DNA of 64,000 bases from Qipengyuania soli. Lineage in GTDB: Bacteria > Pseudomonadota > Alphaproteobacteria > Sphingomonadales > Sphingomonadaceae. Positions 17,151 through 27,027 of this stretch are shown in pieces; position 1 is the first letter of the stretch; every line of letters starts with the position of its first letter. Under the pieces are notes generated by a model, which saw only the letters and a list, made by a program, of their open reading frames with translations, made no database searches and had not been told where the DNA came from. The DNA lies in NCBI RefSeq assembly GCF_015529805.1, contig NZ_CP064654.1, forward strand, positions 2,418,001-2,482,000, in the 5' to 3' direction. A program made the position numbers and the translations under genes.

Positions 17151-19540
17151 CCGCGCAGCTCCGCGCCCTGCTTGGCGGCAGAGGCGACCACCTTGTCCGA
17201 GATTGCCTTGATCTCGGTATCGGTGAAGCTCTTGTCGCCCGGCTGGAGGACGACTTCGACCGCGACCGACTTCTTGCCTTCGGGCACGCCTTGTCCGGCA
17301 AAGACGTCGAACACGCGGGCGGACACGATCGTCTGCTTGTCCGCACCCTTCACTGCACGGACGAGTTCATTCGCGGCGAGGTCCGAGGGGACGAGGAATG
17401 CGAAGTCGCGCGTGATCGCCTGCAGTGCGGGCGGCGCATAGGTCGTGCGGGCGAAGCCGCCGCTGCCTTTCTTCGGCGGGATGGCATCGAGGAAGATTTC
17501 GACCGCCATGACCGGCCCGTCGATGTCGAAGGCCTTGAGCGTCGCCGGATGCAGCGCACCGAAGCGGGCGAGCACGTTCTTTGGCCCGAGGCGCAAGGTG
17601 GCCGACTGGCCGGGGTGGAACTGCGCACCCGCCTCGCCCATCACCATGAGGTTGTCGACCGGGGCACCGGCAGCTTCGAGCAGGGCCATGGCCTCGGCCT
17701 TGGCGTCGAAGGCGTCGAATTGGGCAGCCTTGCCGCTGGCCCAACCGCGCGCGGTCTTGTCGCCAGCCAGGATGACGCCGAGCGTCGGACGCTCGTCGCT
17801 CGCACCGCCTTCCCCGCGGAAATAGCGGCGACCGATTTCGAACAGGCGAGAACCGTCGGCACCGCGATCGGCATTGCGCTTGGCCGCCGCGATCAGTCCC
17901 GGGAGCATGGACGGGCGCATTGCCTTCATGTCCTCGCTTATCGGGTTATCGAGCACCCAGAGGCCACCATTGCCATCGGCGAAATGATCGGCATCCGCCT
18001 GCGGCAGGAACGACCAGGTCACCGCCTCGTCGAGCCCGCGACCGGCAGCGACACGGCGCAGCTTGCGCTCCATCTTCTGCAGCGGCGTGGCGGTCGGGCG
18101 GGCAACCCCGTCCATGCGCGGCAGCGGTGCGCTGGCAACCTTGTCGAGCCCGTGGATGCGAACGACTTCCTCAACCAGATCGGCCGCGCCCTCGATATCG
18201 TGGCGGCGCAGCGGACAGGTCACCTGCCAGTCGCTGCCGACGGTGAAATCGAGCGCCTCGAGGATGCGGCGCTGTTCGGCTTCGTCCACCGCGACGCCGC
18301 CGAGGCGCGCGGTGAGCGTGGGGTCGAAAGCAATCACTTTCGCTTCCTCCGGCGGCTGACCGGCGCGGACAACCTCGCTCGCCTCGCCGCCGCAAATGCG
18401 CTGGATCAGCGAGGTCAGCAGGGCGAGGCCATCGTCGAGGAAGACCGGATCGACGCCGCGCTCGAAGCGCGTGCGCGCATCCGAGGCTAGGCCGAGCTTG
18501 CGACCCGTCACGCCGATGCGGGTGGGGTCGAAATAGGCGATTTCGAGGAGAACGTCGGTCGTGTCCTCGGTCACGCCCGAGTGCTCGCCGCCCATGATGC
18601 CCGCGACGTCGTGCACGCCATTGGCGTCGGCGATTACGGTCATGGTCTCGTCGAGCGTGTAGGTCTTTTCGTTAAGCGCCAGCACCTGCTCGCCGCTTTT
18701 TGCGCGACGGGCGACCACTGCGCCGTTCAGCTTGGCGAGGTCATAGGCATGCGCCGGGCGCCCGAAGGCAAGCATGAGGTAGTTGGTGATGTCGACCACT
18801 GCCGAGATAGGACGCTGGCCCGCGGCCTTGAGGCGGCGCTGCATCCACTCAGGGCTGGTGCCGTTGGCGACACCCTTGATCACCCGGCCATAGAAAGCCG
18901 GGCACCCTTCGGGATCGTCGGTGCGAATTTCGACCGGGCACGCGCCCCTGGCCTCGATCGCCGGGATCTCGATCGGCTTGAAAGTGCCGAGGCCCGCCGC
19001 CGCAAGGTCGCGCGCGATGCCGTAGACGCCCATGCAGTCGGGCCGGTTGGGCGTGATCGCCACGTCGAAAATGGGTGAAGTGTCGCTGTATTCGGCAAAG
19101 CTGGTGCCGACCGGTGCATCCTCGGGCAGTTCGATGATGCCGTCATGCTCGTCACCGAGCTCGAGCTCGCGCACCGAACACATCATGCCGTTGCTCTCGA
19201 TCCCGCGGATCGCGCTCTTGCGCAATTCCATGCCGTTGGCTGGGACAACCGCGCCGGGAAGGCCGAGCACGCCCTTCATCCCGGCCCGCGCGTTGGGCGC
19301 TCCGCAGACCACCTGGAGCGGATCGCCTTCACCGGTATCGACGGTCAGAACCTGCAGCTTGTCGGCATCGGGATGGCGTGCAGCGGTAAGCACCTTGGCA
19401 ACACAGAAGCCTGCCAAACGCAGTGCAGGATCCTCTATATCCTCTACTTCATGGCCTATACGGTTGAGCGCGGCAGCGATCTCCGCCACCGAAGCTTCGG
19501 TGTCGAGGAAGTACTTGAGCCATTCGAGCGAGAACTTCAT
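17147..19540 (-). CDS. pheT: Phenylalanine--tRNA ligase beta subunit
   Basis: 797 residues. Order: N-terminal tRNA-binding (EMAP/OB) domain ([13 protein letters not shown]), B3/B4 editing domain in the middle, B5 domain, the catalytic-like core, and a C-terminal ferredoxin-fold anticodon-binding domain. It forms the alpha2-beta2 enzyme with PheS and corrects Tyr mischarging. The start overlaps the pheS stop as ATGA (19537-19540). Confidence 0.97.
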   Translation of the reverse strand: MKFSLEWLKYFLDTEASVAEIAAALNRIGHEVEDIEDPALRLAGFCVAKVLTAARHPDADKLQVLTVDTGEGDPLQVVCGAPNARAGMKGVLGLPGAVVPANGMELRKSAIRGIESNGMMCSVRELELGDEHDGIIELPEDAPVGTSFAEYSDTSPIFDVAITPNRPDCMGVYGIARDLAAAGLGTFKPIEIPAIEARGACPVEIRTDDPEGCPAFYGRVIKGVANGTSPEWMQRRLKAAGQRPISAVVDITNYLMLAFGRPAHAYDLAKLNGAVVARRAKSGEQVLALNEKTYTLDETMTVIADANGVHDVAGIMGGEHSGVTEDTTDVLLEIAYFDPTRIGVTGRKLGLASDARTRFERGVDPVFLDDGLALLTSLIQRICGGEASEVVRAGQPPEEAKVIAFDPTLTARLGGVAVDEAEQRRILEALDFTVGSDWQVTCPLRRHDIEGAADLVEEVVRIHGLDKVASAPLPRMDGVARPTATPLQKMERKLRRVAAGRGLDEAVTWSFLPQADADHFADGNGGLWVLDNPISEDMKAMRPSMLPGLIAAAKRNADRGADGSRLFEIGRRYFRGEGGASDERPTLGVILAGDKTARGWASGKAAQFDAFDAKAEAMALLEAAGAPVDNLMVMGEAGAQFHPGQSATLRLGPKNVLARFGALHPATLKAFDIDGPVMAVEIFLDAIPPKKGSGGFARTTYAPPALQAITRDFAFLVPSDLAANELVRAVKGADKQTIVSARVFDVFAGQGVPEGKKSVAVEVVLQPGDKSFTDTEIKAISDKVVASAAKQGAELRG

Positions 19541-20637
19541 GCGCGCGCTCCTACACCTGCGGAGAGCGTCGGCTGGTCGAAGGGCGAGAAGCCATAATGC
19601 GACAGCCAGCGGCCGTCGCCGTCGAAGAAGGCACGCAAGTCGTCCATCCCGTATTTGAGCATGGCGAGGCGGTCGACGCCGACGCCGAAGGCGAAGCCCT
19701 GCCAGACGTCGGGATCAAGGCCCGCGAATTCGATCACCCGGCGGTTGATGACGCCCGAACCGAGCAGCTCCATCCAGCCGTGCCCCGGCGCATCGCCGTC
19801 ACCGCCGAGCACGCGGCGCCCGTCGACATCCTGCCAGCCCACGTCGACCTCGACCGAGGGCTCGGTGAAGGGGAAGTAGCTGGGGCGCAGGCGCAGGACG
19901 ATGTCCTCGCGCTCGAAGAAGGCCTTGAGGAAGGTCTCCAGCGTCCACTTGAGATGGCCGAGGTGGATGCCCTTATCGACCACCAGCCCTTCGATCTGGT
20001 GGAACATCGGCGTGTGCGTTGCGTCGCTGTCCGAGCGATAGACGCGGCCCGGCGCGATGATCCGCAGCGGGGCACCCTGTTCGACCATCGAGCGGATCTG
20101 CACCGGCGAGGTATGCGTCCGCAGCAGCATGCGGCGACCCTCGCTATCCACGTCGGGAAAATAGAATGTGTCGTGCATCGCACGGGCCGGGTGCGTCTCG
20201 GCCATGTTCAGCGCGGTGAAATTGTGCCAGTCGTCCTCGATCTCGGGCCCGGTCGCGACCGAGAAGCCGAGGTCGGCGAAAATCTCCGCCAGCTCGTCCA
20301 TCACCTGGCTGACAGGATGCACGCTCCCCTTCGGCGCTTCCGGAGCGGGCAGCGTCAGGTCGAGCGTTTCCGTTGCCAGCCGCGCATCGAGCTCCGCTGC
20401 GTCGAGCACGTCCTTCTTCACCGCCAGCGCATCGGCGACATCAGTGCGGAGGCCCTGGATCTTCGGCGCTTCGGTCTGGCGTTCTTCGGGGCTCATCGCG
20501 CCCAGCGTCTTCATCAGGCCGGAGATCGAGCCCTGCTTGCCGAGAAATTCGACGCGCAACCCCTCAAGGGTCGCTGCATCAGGGGCTGCGTCGATCCGCG
20601 CGAGCGCGTCGGCTTTGAGAGTTTCGAGGTCGGTCAT
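19537..20637 (-). CDS. pheS: Phenylalanine--tRNA ligase alpha subunit
   Basis: 366 residues. The N-terminal coiled-coil arm binds tRNA. The class II motifs are present: motif 2 region [12 protein letters not shown] with YRSDSDATH, and motif 3 [11 protein letters not shown]. It attaches Phe to its tRNA with PheT. Usually pheST follows rplT directly; here three AraC-type genes lie between them. It ends in an ATGA overlap with pheT. Confidence 0.97.
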   Translation of the reverse strand: MTDLETLKADALARIDAAPDAATLEGLRVEFLGKQGSISGLMKTLGAMSPEERQTEAPKIQGLRTDVADALAVKKDVLDAAELDARLATETLDLTLPAPEAPKGSVHPVSQVMDELAEIFADLGFSVATGPEIEDDWHNFTALNMAETHPARAMHDTFYFPDVDSEGRRMLLRTHTSPVQIRSMVEQGAPLRIIAPGRVYRSDSDATHTPMFHQIEGLVVDKGIHLGHLKWTLETFLKAFFEREDIVLRLRPSYFPFTEPSVEVDVGWQDVDGRRVLGGDGDAPGHGWMELLGSGVINRRVIEFAGLDPDVWQGFAFGVGVDRLAMLKYGMDDLRAFFDGDGRWLSHYGFSPFDQPTLSAGVGARA

Positions 20638-20716
20638 GGAACACTGGTCTGGCGTTGGCGGAAATGCTGAACGCGCCCCCTAGCGCCTTAGGCGCGTGTT
20701 CCCAAGCCCCGATTGG

Positions 20717-21628
20717 TCAGCGCAGCAAAGCAGGCTTCGGCGTGTGCAGTGCCTGCATCGCCACGCCCGCCGCCTTGCTGGTAACGCGGACCGCAGCCTC
20801 GACGAGCGGATGCGGCCGATCGGCATACTGGCCGGGGGTCATTCCCATGACGGATCGGAACTCGCGAATGAAATGTGCCTGGTCCGAATAGCCGTGGTCG
20901 AGTGAATTAATCCACCGCATCGACGGATCGAGCATGTAGCGCCCCAAGCTGCGCAGGAAACGCTGACGCCGCAGGAGCGCCGCCGGCGGAAATCCGAAAT
21001 GCCGGTTGCAGAAGCGTTCGAATGTACGCTGGTTCATGCCAGCCAGGCTCGCAAGGTGAGAGGAGGACGTGACCCGACCCGATCCGATGGCGAGGTGGAC
21101 GGCATGGATGGTGCTCTCGTGCGCAGGCCGCTCCCCCAGAAGCGCGCGGAATGTCGTATTGAGCAGCTGGATCACCTGCGCTTCGTCGAGTGCACCGGAA
21201 ACAACGGTCCCAAACATCCTGTAAAGCTCGCCGAGTTCGGGATAGTTGGCGAGGTCATCATTGCGGTTCGCGAATTCGTTGGCATTCATGCCAATGAAGC
21301 GCGCCCATCCTGCCGGTGTCAGGCCGACCCCCCAGTATTCGCCAGTCGAGACCCGGACATGGGTCGCCTTGTCGGTCGAACCGGAAAGGATGACGGGCGG
21401 AATCTCCTTCAATTCCCCCGGGCCGATCGACGCGCGATAGAGCTCCGCGACCCCGCATCTCAGGTTGGCCTCCTCGGGCGACATCCAGTCCTCGAGCACC
21501 ATTCCCGGGGCAATGCGAGTGCAGTAGTAACCGGACAGATATGGCGCCAGATCGACAGGAGTGTCGAAGACGAGCATCGAGAGCTGGTCCGATGCGAATT
21601 CCGAAATCCTGGGTAATCTGAGCGCCAT
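20717..21628 (-). CDS. AraC-type helix-turn-helix regulator (paralogue 1)
   Basis: 303 residues. The C-terminal AraC domain (about 195-285) carries LASLAGMNQRTFERFCNRHFG and the second-helix region SDQAHFIREFRSVMGMTPGQY. The N-terminal half has no metabolite-binding cupin signature that I can name, but shares the mid-protein motif YWGVGLTPAGWARF with the next two genes. It is the downstream member of a tandem trio on this strand and is followed, 79 bases later, by pheS. The regulated genes are unknown. Confidence 0.8.
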   Translation of the reverse strand: MALRLPRISEFASDQLSMLVFDTPVDLAPYLSGYYCTRIAPGMVLEDWMSPEEANLRCGVAELYRASIGPGELKEIPPVILSGSTDKATHVRVSTGEYWGVGLTPAGWARFIGMNANEFANRNDDLANYPELGELYRMFGTVVSGALDEAQVIQLLNTTFRALLGERPAHESTIHAVHLAIGSGRVTSSSHLASLAGMNQRTFERFCNRHFGFPPAALLRRQRFLRSLGRYMLDPSMRWINSLDHGYSDQAHFIREFRSVMGMTPGQYADRPHPLVEAAVRVTSKAAGVAMQALHTPKPALLR

Positions 21629-21717
21629 TCGAACCCCTGAGCTTCGCCGATTTGGCGGCCAAGCCTTTAAATGGCAACAGTTTCATGGCCAGCCTGTCTA
21701 GAAAGACCGGCATGGTT

Positions 21718-22611
21718 TCAGGTCGTAGGCGGCTTGTGAAGGACCTGCACCGCCTCCCCCGCCACGGCCTTGCGGGCATGTGCAGCAGCACCCAGCACTG
21801 GATGTGGCAGCCGGGCATATTCGCTCGGACTCATGCCCATGAAGCGCTTGAAGTCGCGGACGAAATGAGCCTGGTCGTGGTAGTGGCTGTCGAGCGTCTC
21901 GATCCATTTGAGCGAGGGGTCGAGCATGAACTGGGCAAGGCTGCGCAGGAAGCGCTGTCGCCGTAACAACATCTGGGGCGGGAACCCGAAGGCTGTGAGG
22001 CACAACCGCTCGGTCGAGCGAATGCTAAGCCCGCTTTCCGCAGCGAGTTCGGCAACGGTGTGGATCAGCGGGTCGACCAAGGCCCTTTCCAGACGGATGA
22101 CTTCCTGATCGCGCTGCCCCGTCGGCCCCAGGGCGGCGCGCAGGGCTTCGACCAACCGGTCGCGATGGCGTGCAGGATCTTCTCCCTGCTGCTCGAACAC
22201 CGCATCCAGCAGGCGCAACCGGGTAAGCGCGGGCTCCTTCAGGACGTCCACGTGGCGGTCGGCATAATCGCTGGCAGCGGCCGAAGTCAGCCGGGTCCAG
22301 CCCAGCGGGAGCAGGCCGATGCCCCAAGAACGGCCAGGCCGCGCCACAAACCGCGTTGCATGACTGGTCGGACCGGTCATTACGACGCGCGCAACCTGTT
22401 CCAGCTCGGTGTTGCCGATTGCAGCCGAAATCGAACCATCTGGAATCAGGCGCAGGTTTGCCCATTCCGGATGCAGCCTGTCTTCCACGGGAAGGCAATC
22501 GTCGGCGCCGCTGATTTCCATCAGATAGATGGTGGTGACGAAGGGGCGCAAATCCTCAGGCGGAAGATAGAAGCGCAATGCGACGCAATCTGCCCCCGCG
22601 CCGCGACTCAC
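21718..22611 (-). CDS. AraC-type helix-turn-helix regulator (paralogue 2)
   Basis: 297 residues. It has the same layout as its neighbours: N-terminal FYLPPEDLRPFVTTIYLMEI, mid motif WGIGLLPLGWTRL, then an AraC domain ending YHDQAHFVRDFKRFMGMSPSEY. It lacks an ATG near the predicted N-terminus; GTG at 22611 is used and the ribosome site is weak, so expression may be low. No effector or target can be read off. The 89-base gap to paralogue 1 shows no clear terminator. Confidence 0.78.
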   Translation of the reverse strand: MSRGAGADCVALRFYLPPEDLRPFVTTIYLMEISGADDCLPVEDRLHPEWANLRLIPDGSISAAIGNTELEQVARVVMTGPTSHATRFVARPGRSWGIGLLPLGWTRLTSAAASDYADRHVDVLKEPALTRLRLLDAVFEQQGEDPARHRDRLVEALRAALGPTGQRDQEVIRLERALVDPLIHTVAELAAESGLSIRSTERLCLTAFGFPPQMLLRRQRFLRSLAQFMLDPSLKWIETLDSHYHDQAHFVRDFKRFMGMSPSEYARLPHPVLGAAAHARKAVAGEAVQVLHKPPTT

Positions 22612-22715
22612 CGCCGCCCACCTGCTGGCTGCAAGCCCGATAGCCCCGTCATTGTGCTCTGTTTCTGCAACATCCTTGCCGTTGACCTAGCAAATCGTGC
22701 CACGAAGGCGATAGC

Positions 22716-23585
22716 CTATTTGGGTCGGTCGAGCGTCTGTACCGGAGATCCCCAGACACGCTGGCGTTCGCTCATGAAGGCGCTGATGATCGGGTGGGAC
22801 ATGGCGGCATATTCGCTCGGGGTCATTCCCATGAAACTGTGAAACTCGTGCACGAAGTGGGCCTGATCGTGGTAGTGGCGGTCAATTACCGAAGACCAGC
22901 TTCCTCCATCGAGCATGAAAGCGGCCAGCGTGCGCATCAATCGCTGCCTGCGCAGCAAGAGACGGGGCGAGAAGCCGAAATGGCGATTGCAGAGACGCTC
23001 AAGCGTACGTTTGGAAAAGCCGGTGCGCTCGGCGAATTCCTCCACCTGTAGAAGATACGGATCGACCATGACCTGGTTGATCATGGTGATCCGGTCGGAC
23101 TCCTTGGGAGGCCCGGCCAGACCGCGGAAGAAGTCGATCAGAACCGCGAATTCACGGTCGTCGTCCGGCGCGTTGTCAAAGAGCAGGTCGGCCAGAGGCA
23201 CGAACGGCGCAAAGATCGGATTTTTCTCACCGTCAGAAACCGTATTGGTGTGCTCACACGCCGGGGCCTTGATGAACCTTGCCCAGCCCAGCGGCATCAG
23301 CCCTATCCCCCACATTCGCGTGTTGCCCAGTTTGAAGTGAGCCGGACGCGAACTGGGACCGGTCGCCTGGAACCGGCACCCGTCTACCGACGATCCTCCG
23401 ACGATCTCGGCATATGGCGGATTGGAAGCGAAGAAGCGGAGGTTCGACCATTCCGGCTGCAGGCAATCCTCGACACTGTCGCAGTCAATGGGCTCGACCT
23501 CCATGCGGTAGAAGGTCGTAAAGCAAGGCGCCAGGTCCTCCGGCGGTGCATAGAACTTGACGTCGAGCCGGCAGGATCCGGTCAT
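22716..23585 (-). CDS. AraC-type helix-turn-helix regulator (paralogue 3)
   Basis: 289 residues. N-terminal FYAPPEDLAPCFTTFYRMEV matches paralogue 2 closely; mid motif WGIGLMPLGWARF; AraC helices FSKRTLERLCNRHFG and YHDQAHFVHEFHSFMGM. Start chosen at the ATG ending at 23585, which has GGGGGAGG upstream but only 2-4 bases away; GTG at 23597 is an alternative adding four residues. It is the first of the three in transcription order, 114 bases beyond rplT, from which a terminator separates it. Confidence 0.78.
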   Translation of the reverse strand: MTGSCRLDVKFYAPPEDLAPCFTTFYRMEVEPIDCDSVEDCLQPEWSNLRFFASNPPYAEIVGGSSVDGCRFQATGPSSRPAHFKLGNTRMWGIGLMPLGWARFIKAPACEHTNTVSDGEKNPIFAPFVPLADLLFDNAPDDDREFAVLIDFFRGLAGPPKESDRITMINQVMVDPYLLQVEEFAERTGFSKRTLERLCNRHFGFSPRLLLRRQRLMRTLAAFMLDGGSWSSVIDRHYHDQAHFVHEFHSFMGMTPSEYAAMSHPIISAFMSERQRVWGSPVQTLDRPK

Positions 23586-23644
23586 GGCCTCCCCCACAAG
23601 AGAAAGCCGATCTTACCAGCTTGTATGTTCGCGACAAGTTGGCA

Positions 23645-23676
23645 CGAAAAAGGGCGCCCCGATCCGGGACGCCCTC
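23645..23676 (-). terminator. Terminator of rpmI-rplT
   Basis: A G/C-rich inverted repeat with one mismatch (GGGCGTCCCG / CGGGGCGCCC on the minus strand) is followed by TTTTTCG. It lies about 25 bases beyond rplT and separates the ribosomal genes from the AraC trio. Confidence 0.85.
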
Positions 23677-23699
23677 TTCTGATTTCGTCGACGGGAAGA

Positions 23700-24059
23700 T
23701 TAGGCCGGAAGGGCCTTCTTCGCCTGGTCGATGATCGCCTTGAAGGCTGCGCCTTCGTTCATGGCGAGGTCGGCCATGACCTTGCGGTCGAGTTCGATGC
23801 CGGCCAGCTTGGTGCCGTGCATGAACTGCGAATAGGTCAGGCCTTCGGCGCGAACCGCTGCGTTGATGCGCTGGATCCACAGGGCGCGGAAGTTGCGCTT
23901 CTTAATCTTGCGGTCGCGATAGGCATACTGGCCGGCCTTCTCGACGGCCTGGCGCGCGATGCGGATGGTGTTCTTGCGGCGACCGCGATAGCCCTTGGCC
24001 TGGTCGAGAATCCGCTTGTGCTTCTGGCGGGTGGTCGTGCCGCGCTTGATACGGGACAT
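23700..24059 (-). CDS. rplT: 50S ribosomal protein L20
   Basis: 119 residues, the family length. The basic N-terminal arm ([18 protein letters not shown]) and the core motifs [19 protein letters not shown] and YSQFMHG are standard. L20 binds 23S rRNA early in assembly and, in some bacteria, represses its own operon. It follows rpmI by 29 bases. infC, the usual first gene of the operon, is not adjacent. Confidence 0.97.
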   Translation of the reverse strand: MSRIKRGTTTRQKHKRILDQAKGYRGRRKNTIRIARQAVEKAGQYAYRDRKIKKRNFRALWIQRINAAVRAEGLTYSQFMHGTKLAGIELDRKVMADLAMNEGAAFKAIIDQAKKALPA

Positions 24060-24088
24060 GCTCTAGTACTCCTGAAAACGAAACGGGC

Positions 24089-24292
24089 TCAGTCGAGGCC
24101 GTAGGGGGCCCACTTCTTCACTGCCTTCCAGTCCGATTCGGACAGGACGGAGGTGCCGCGGTTCTGGCGGATGTACTTGGCATTGTGGCTGATCAGGCGG
24201 TGGCGCTTGCCGGCGACACCATGCTTGACCTTGCCCGTGGCGGTGAGCTTGAAGCGCTTCTTCACGCCGCTCTTGGTCTTCAGCTTGGGCAT
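24089..24292 (-). CDS. rpmI: 50S ribosomal protein L35
   Basis: 67 residues, starting [15 protein letters not shown] with a very basic body (GKRHRL). The second ATG (24292) is the real start: the AGGAG site lies 6 bases before it, while the first ATG (24298) touches that site. The upstream 135 bases hold no recognisable gene and must contain the rpmI-rplT promoter. Confidence 0.96.
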   Translation of the reverse strand: MPKLKTKSGVKKRFKLTATGKVKHGVAGKRHRLISHNAKYIRQNRGTSVLSESDWKAVKKWAPYGLD

Positions 24293-24427
24293 TTTCATCT
24301 CCTAACCGGAAAATGGGTGGTCAGAGACACGCTCGAACCGGCCCTGGCAGCCCTTTCAGCCAGGCAGGCACATGAATCACGTGTCGGTGAAGGGCGCGCG
24401 TTTAGCGTCTCATGCGCCGAATGCAAG

Positions 24428-25171
24428 TCAGAAGTGGGACAGGTACCCGCCGTCGACTGCCAGCGACTGTCCGGTGATGTAGGACGCCTCGGGCGAGGCC
24501 AGGAAGGCTACTGCTCCCGCGATCTCATCCGGTTCGCCCCAACGCCCTAGCGAAGTGCGCCTTGCAAGGTGTTCGGCCACGCCTTGGTCGGCGACCATCT
24601 CCGCATTGGCCTGGGTCGCGAAATAGCCGGGTGCGACCGAATTCACCGTGATCCCATCCGGTCCAAGCTCCGCCGCGAACGCGCGCGTCAATGCCGCCAG
24701 CCCGCCCTTCGACGCAGTGTAGGCAGCGTCGCCGCGGGCGATCTCGGCAGCGATCGAGGTAATGTTGATGATGCGCCCATATCCGCGCGCGCGCATCAGT
24801 GGCACGGCCCTCCGGGCAAGATCGAACGGTGCGACAAGATTAGTATCGAGCATGGCCCGCATCGCCGCCCGATCCAGTTCAGCAAAGGGTCGGCGATCAC
24901 GATTGCCGACATTGTTGACGAGGATGTCGAGACCGCCTTCTTCGGCGATCTTGGCGAATGCGGCTGCAGTGGCCTCATCGTCGGAAATATCGAATGGTAG
25001 CGATCGTGCAGAGGTTCCGAGGCCGCCAACCACCGCTGCAAGGGCATCGCCGTCGCGACCATTGAGCCATACAATCGCTCCCGCGTTCACGAGACGCTGC
25101 GCAATCGCCAGGCCCATCCCTCGCGCAGCACCCGTCACCAGCGCGACCCGACCTGACAGCGAGGGGTTCAT
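24428..25171 (-). CDS. Short-chain dehydrogenase/reductase
   Basis: 247 residues. Cofactor loop TGAARGMGLAIA, NNVGN for the Asn position, then Ser in ITSIAAEI and YTASKGG with the catalytic Tyr and Lys; SVAPGYFATQAN follows. The pattern is close to gluconate 5-dehydrogenase / 3-oxoacyl reductase types, so a sugar or keto-acid substrate is likely. The ATG overlaps the HisN-type phosphatase stop as ATGA. Confidence 0.85.
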   Translation of the reverse strand: MNPSLSGRVALVTGAARGMGLAIAQRLVNAGAIVWLNGRDGDALAAVVGGLGTSARSLPFDISDDEATAAAFAKIAEEGGLDILVNNVGNRDRRPFAELDRAAMRAMLDTNLVAPFDLARRAVPLMRARGYGRIINITSIAAEIARGDAAYTASKGGLAALTRAFAAELGPDGITVNSVAPGYFATQANAEMVADQGVAEHLARRTSLGRWGEPDEIAGAVAFLASPEASYITGQSLAVDGGYLSHF

Positions 25172-25953
25172 GCCCCCGACATCGCCTCGAGGACATCCTC
25201 AAGCCTCGCGGGATCGCCCAGGGCGATGACCGTACCATCGCTGCCTGCGTCGAGCGGATGGCCCTGCCAATCGGCCATCATTCCTCCTGCGCCTTCGACC
25301 ACAGGGACGAGCGCGGCGTAGTCGTGCAACTTCAGTCCGCTTTCCATGACGAGGTCGAGGTGACCGCTGGCGAGAAGGGCGTAGTTGTAGCAGTCGCCGC
25401 CATAGACCGGGTAAGGCCGCTTCGGATAAGCCTTGGCGACGACCCGGAGATAGGCGTCCACCTCTTCGTCGGCGAAGGCGTGCGGGCTGGTCGTGGCGAC
25501 CGATGCGCCTGCGAGAGCGCCACAGGCTCGAGTGCGTATCGGCCTGCCATTGAAGGTCGTTCCTTCACCGATCGCACCGACCCAGCGTTCACCTAGGATC
25601 GGCTGGTCGATCACGCCGAGAACGGGCCAGCCGTCCTGCAGCAGCGCAATCAGGGTTCCGAAAATCGGTCGCCCGGCCACGAAACTCTGGGTGCCGTCAA
25701 TCGGATCGAAGACCCATTGGCGCGATGCGCCGTCGCGGAGCGAGCCGAACTCTTCGCCGATGATTCCCTCGGTGGGACGCTCGGCCTCGACTATGCGGCG
25801 CATAGCCTCTTCCGCCGCACGGTCGGCGACCGTCACTGCGGTGTGATCGTCCTTGTGTTCCACCTGCCAGTCACCGCGAAAAAGCGGGCGGATGGCTTCT
25901 CCCGCGGCGTCCGCGAGGCGGTTGGCGAGCTCAATGTCTTTCGGCGTTACCAT
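25168..25953 (-). CDS. hisN: Inositol-monophosphatase-family phosphatase, probable histidinol-phosphatase
   Basis: 261 residues. The Mg-site motifs are IGEEFG, DPIDGTQSFVAG and the C-terminal HDYAALVPVVEGAGG. SuhB/inositol phosphatases have a WDxAAG version of the last motif; the DxAALVPVVEGAGG form is that of HisN, which removes phosphate from L-histidinol phosphate in alphaproteobacterial histidine synthesis. No other his gene is adjacent, so the assignment rests on motifs. It is the first gene of a two-gene unit with the SDR. Confidence 0.7.
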   Translation of the reverse strand: MVTPKDIELANRLADAAGEAIRPLFRGDWQVEHKDDHTAVTVADRAAEEAMRRIVEAERPTEGIIGEEFGSLRDGASRQWVFDPIDGTQSFVAGRPIFGTLIALLQDGWPVLGVIDQPILGERWVGAIGEGTTFNGRPIRTRACGALAGASVATTSPHAFADEEVDAYLRVVAKAYPKRPYPVYGGDCYNYALLASGHLDLVMESGLKLHDYAALVPVVEGAGGMMADWQGHPLDAGSDGTVIALGDPARLEDVLEAMSGA

Positions 25954-26068
25954 CAGGGACCTTGCATGCGGGCGACAAAGCGGCCCATAGAGTGCGTGCG
26001 CCGCGTGTCAAACGCGCGGTGCCAAGGCAAAGGGGCGCGGGGCAATCGACGATCCAGCCATCCATTCA

Positions 26069-27010
26069 TTGACGGGAACGTCGCGCCAGGGTGCCCCCCT
26101 GGCACAATCTCGCGCGGGCGCTCCAGACATCGTGACATGGTTCGACTGGCTGAGCGTTGCAGAAGGCGAGTTGCCCGAAGGCGCAACCGTTTCCTGCGGC
26201 ATGCTGGGTGACCAGCCCTGCATGCGTCTGCTGTGGGGTGGGGTCTGGACCGCCGAAACCCGTGATGGTCACATGGTTTTCGACCCGGGCGAGAAGGGCA
26301 TCACGCTCTATTTCGGACCGCAGTCGCGATACATGCCGATCTCGGTCACAGGATCGTATCGTGCCCTGACCATGCATCTTGCCACTGGCGCACCCGCAGT
26401 TCTTGCAGGGCCGACCCAGATTGATCTCCTCGACCGCATCGAGGTTCATGAGGACATCGTCGGCCACGGCAAGCTGACCTCCAAGATACCGCTCGAACAG
26501 GATTACGAATGCTGGATGCAAGCGCTGGAGGAGCAGCTTCGCAAGTTCCTTGACGCTACCGGACGGCGCCTGCCCGATCCGCTTTCCGCATCCTTCGAAC
26601 GGGAATGCATCGTCGCGCCCGATTTCACCATTTCCGAATTTGCAGCTGCCCATGGCGTTTCAACCCGAACGGTCGAAAGGGCGGTCAGACGCGACTTCGG
26701 CGTCAGTCCTACCTTCGCGCTGCGCCGTGCCCGGGCCCTTGATATGGCTGCCGCACTCCTCGACGTCGCGGAACCGGGCGCAGAAAACGAGATACGTCTG
26801 CGCTATTTCGACCAGTCGCACCTTATCCGCGAAATAAGGCACTTCTTCGGAATGAAGCCGAGCGAACTATCGGGACGCAAACACCCGCTGCTATCGCTAA
26901 ACATGGAATCGCGGCAACGCCGCCGCATGCAGGCCCTTGCGGAACTGGAAGAGGAAGGTCGCCGGGGCGTTATACCGTGGCGAGAGCGCAGCACGCCTCC
27001 TGCCACTTAG
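26069..27010 (+). CDS. AraC-type helix-turn-helix regulator (distant paralogue)
   Basis: About 313 residues if started at TTG 26069; GTG near 26131 is an alternative and no ribosome site decides. The C-terminal AraC domain has ISEFAAAHGVSTRTVERAVRRDFG and FDQSHLIREIRHFFGMKPSEL. The N-terminus is unlike the three tandem regulators at 20.7-23.6 kb. The C-terminal tail is long and charged (RQRRRMQALAELEEEG). It stands alone on the plus strand and converges on prs with a 17-base gap. Confidence 0.7.
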   Translation: MTGTSRQGAPLAQSRAGAPDIVTWFDWLSVAEGELPEGATVSCGMLGDQPCMRLLWGGVWTAETRDGHMVFDPGEKGITLYFGPQSRYMPISVTGSYRALTMHLATGAPAVLAGPTQIDLLDRIEVHEDIVGHGKLTSKIPLEQDYECWMQALEEQLRKFLDATGRRLPDPLSASFERECIVAPDFTISEFAAAHGVSTRTVERAVRRDFGVSPTFALRRARALDMAAALLDVAEPGAENEIRLRYFDQSHLIREIRHFFGMKPSELSGRKHPLLSLNMESRQRRRMQALAELEEEGRRGVIPWRERSTPPAT

Positions 27011-27027
27011 CGCTCTCGGGCAGCAAA

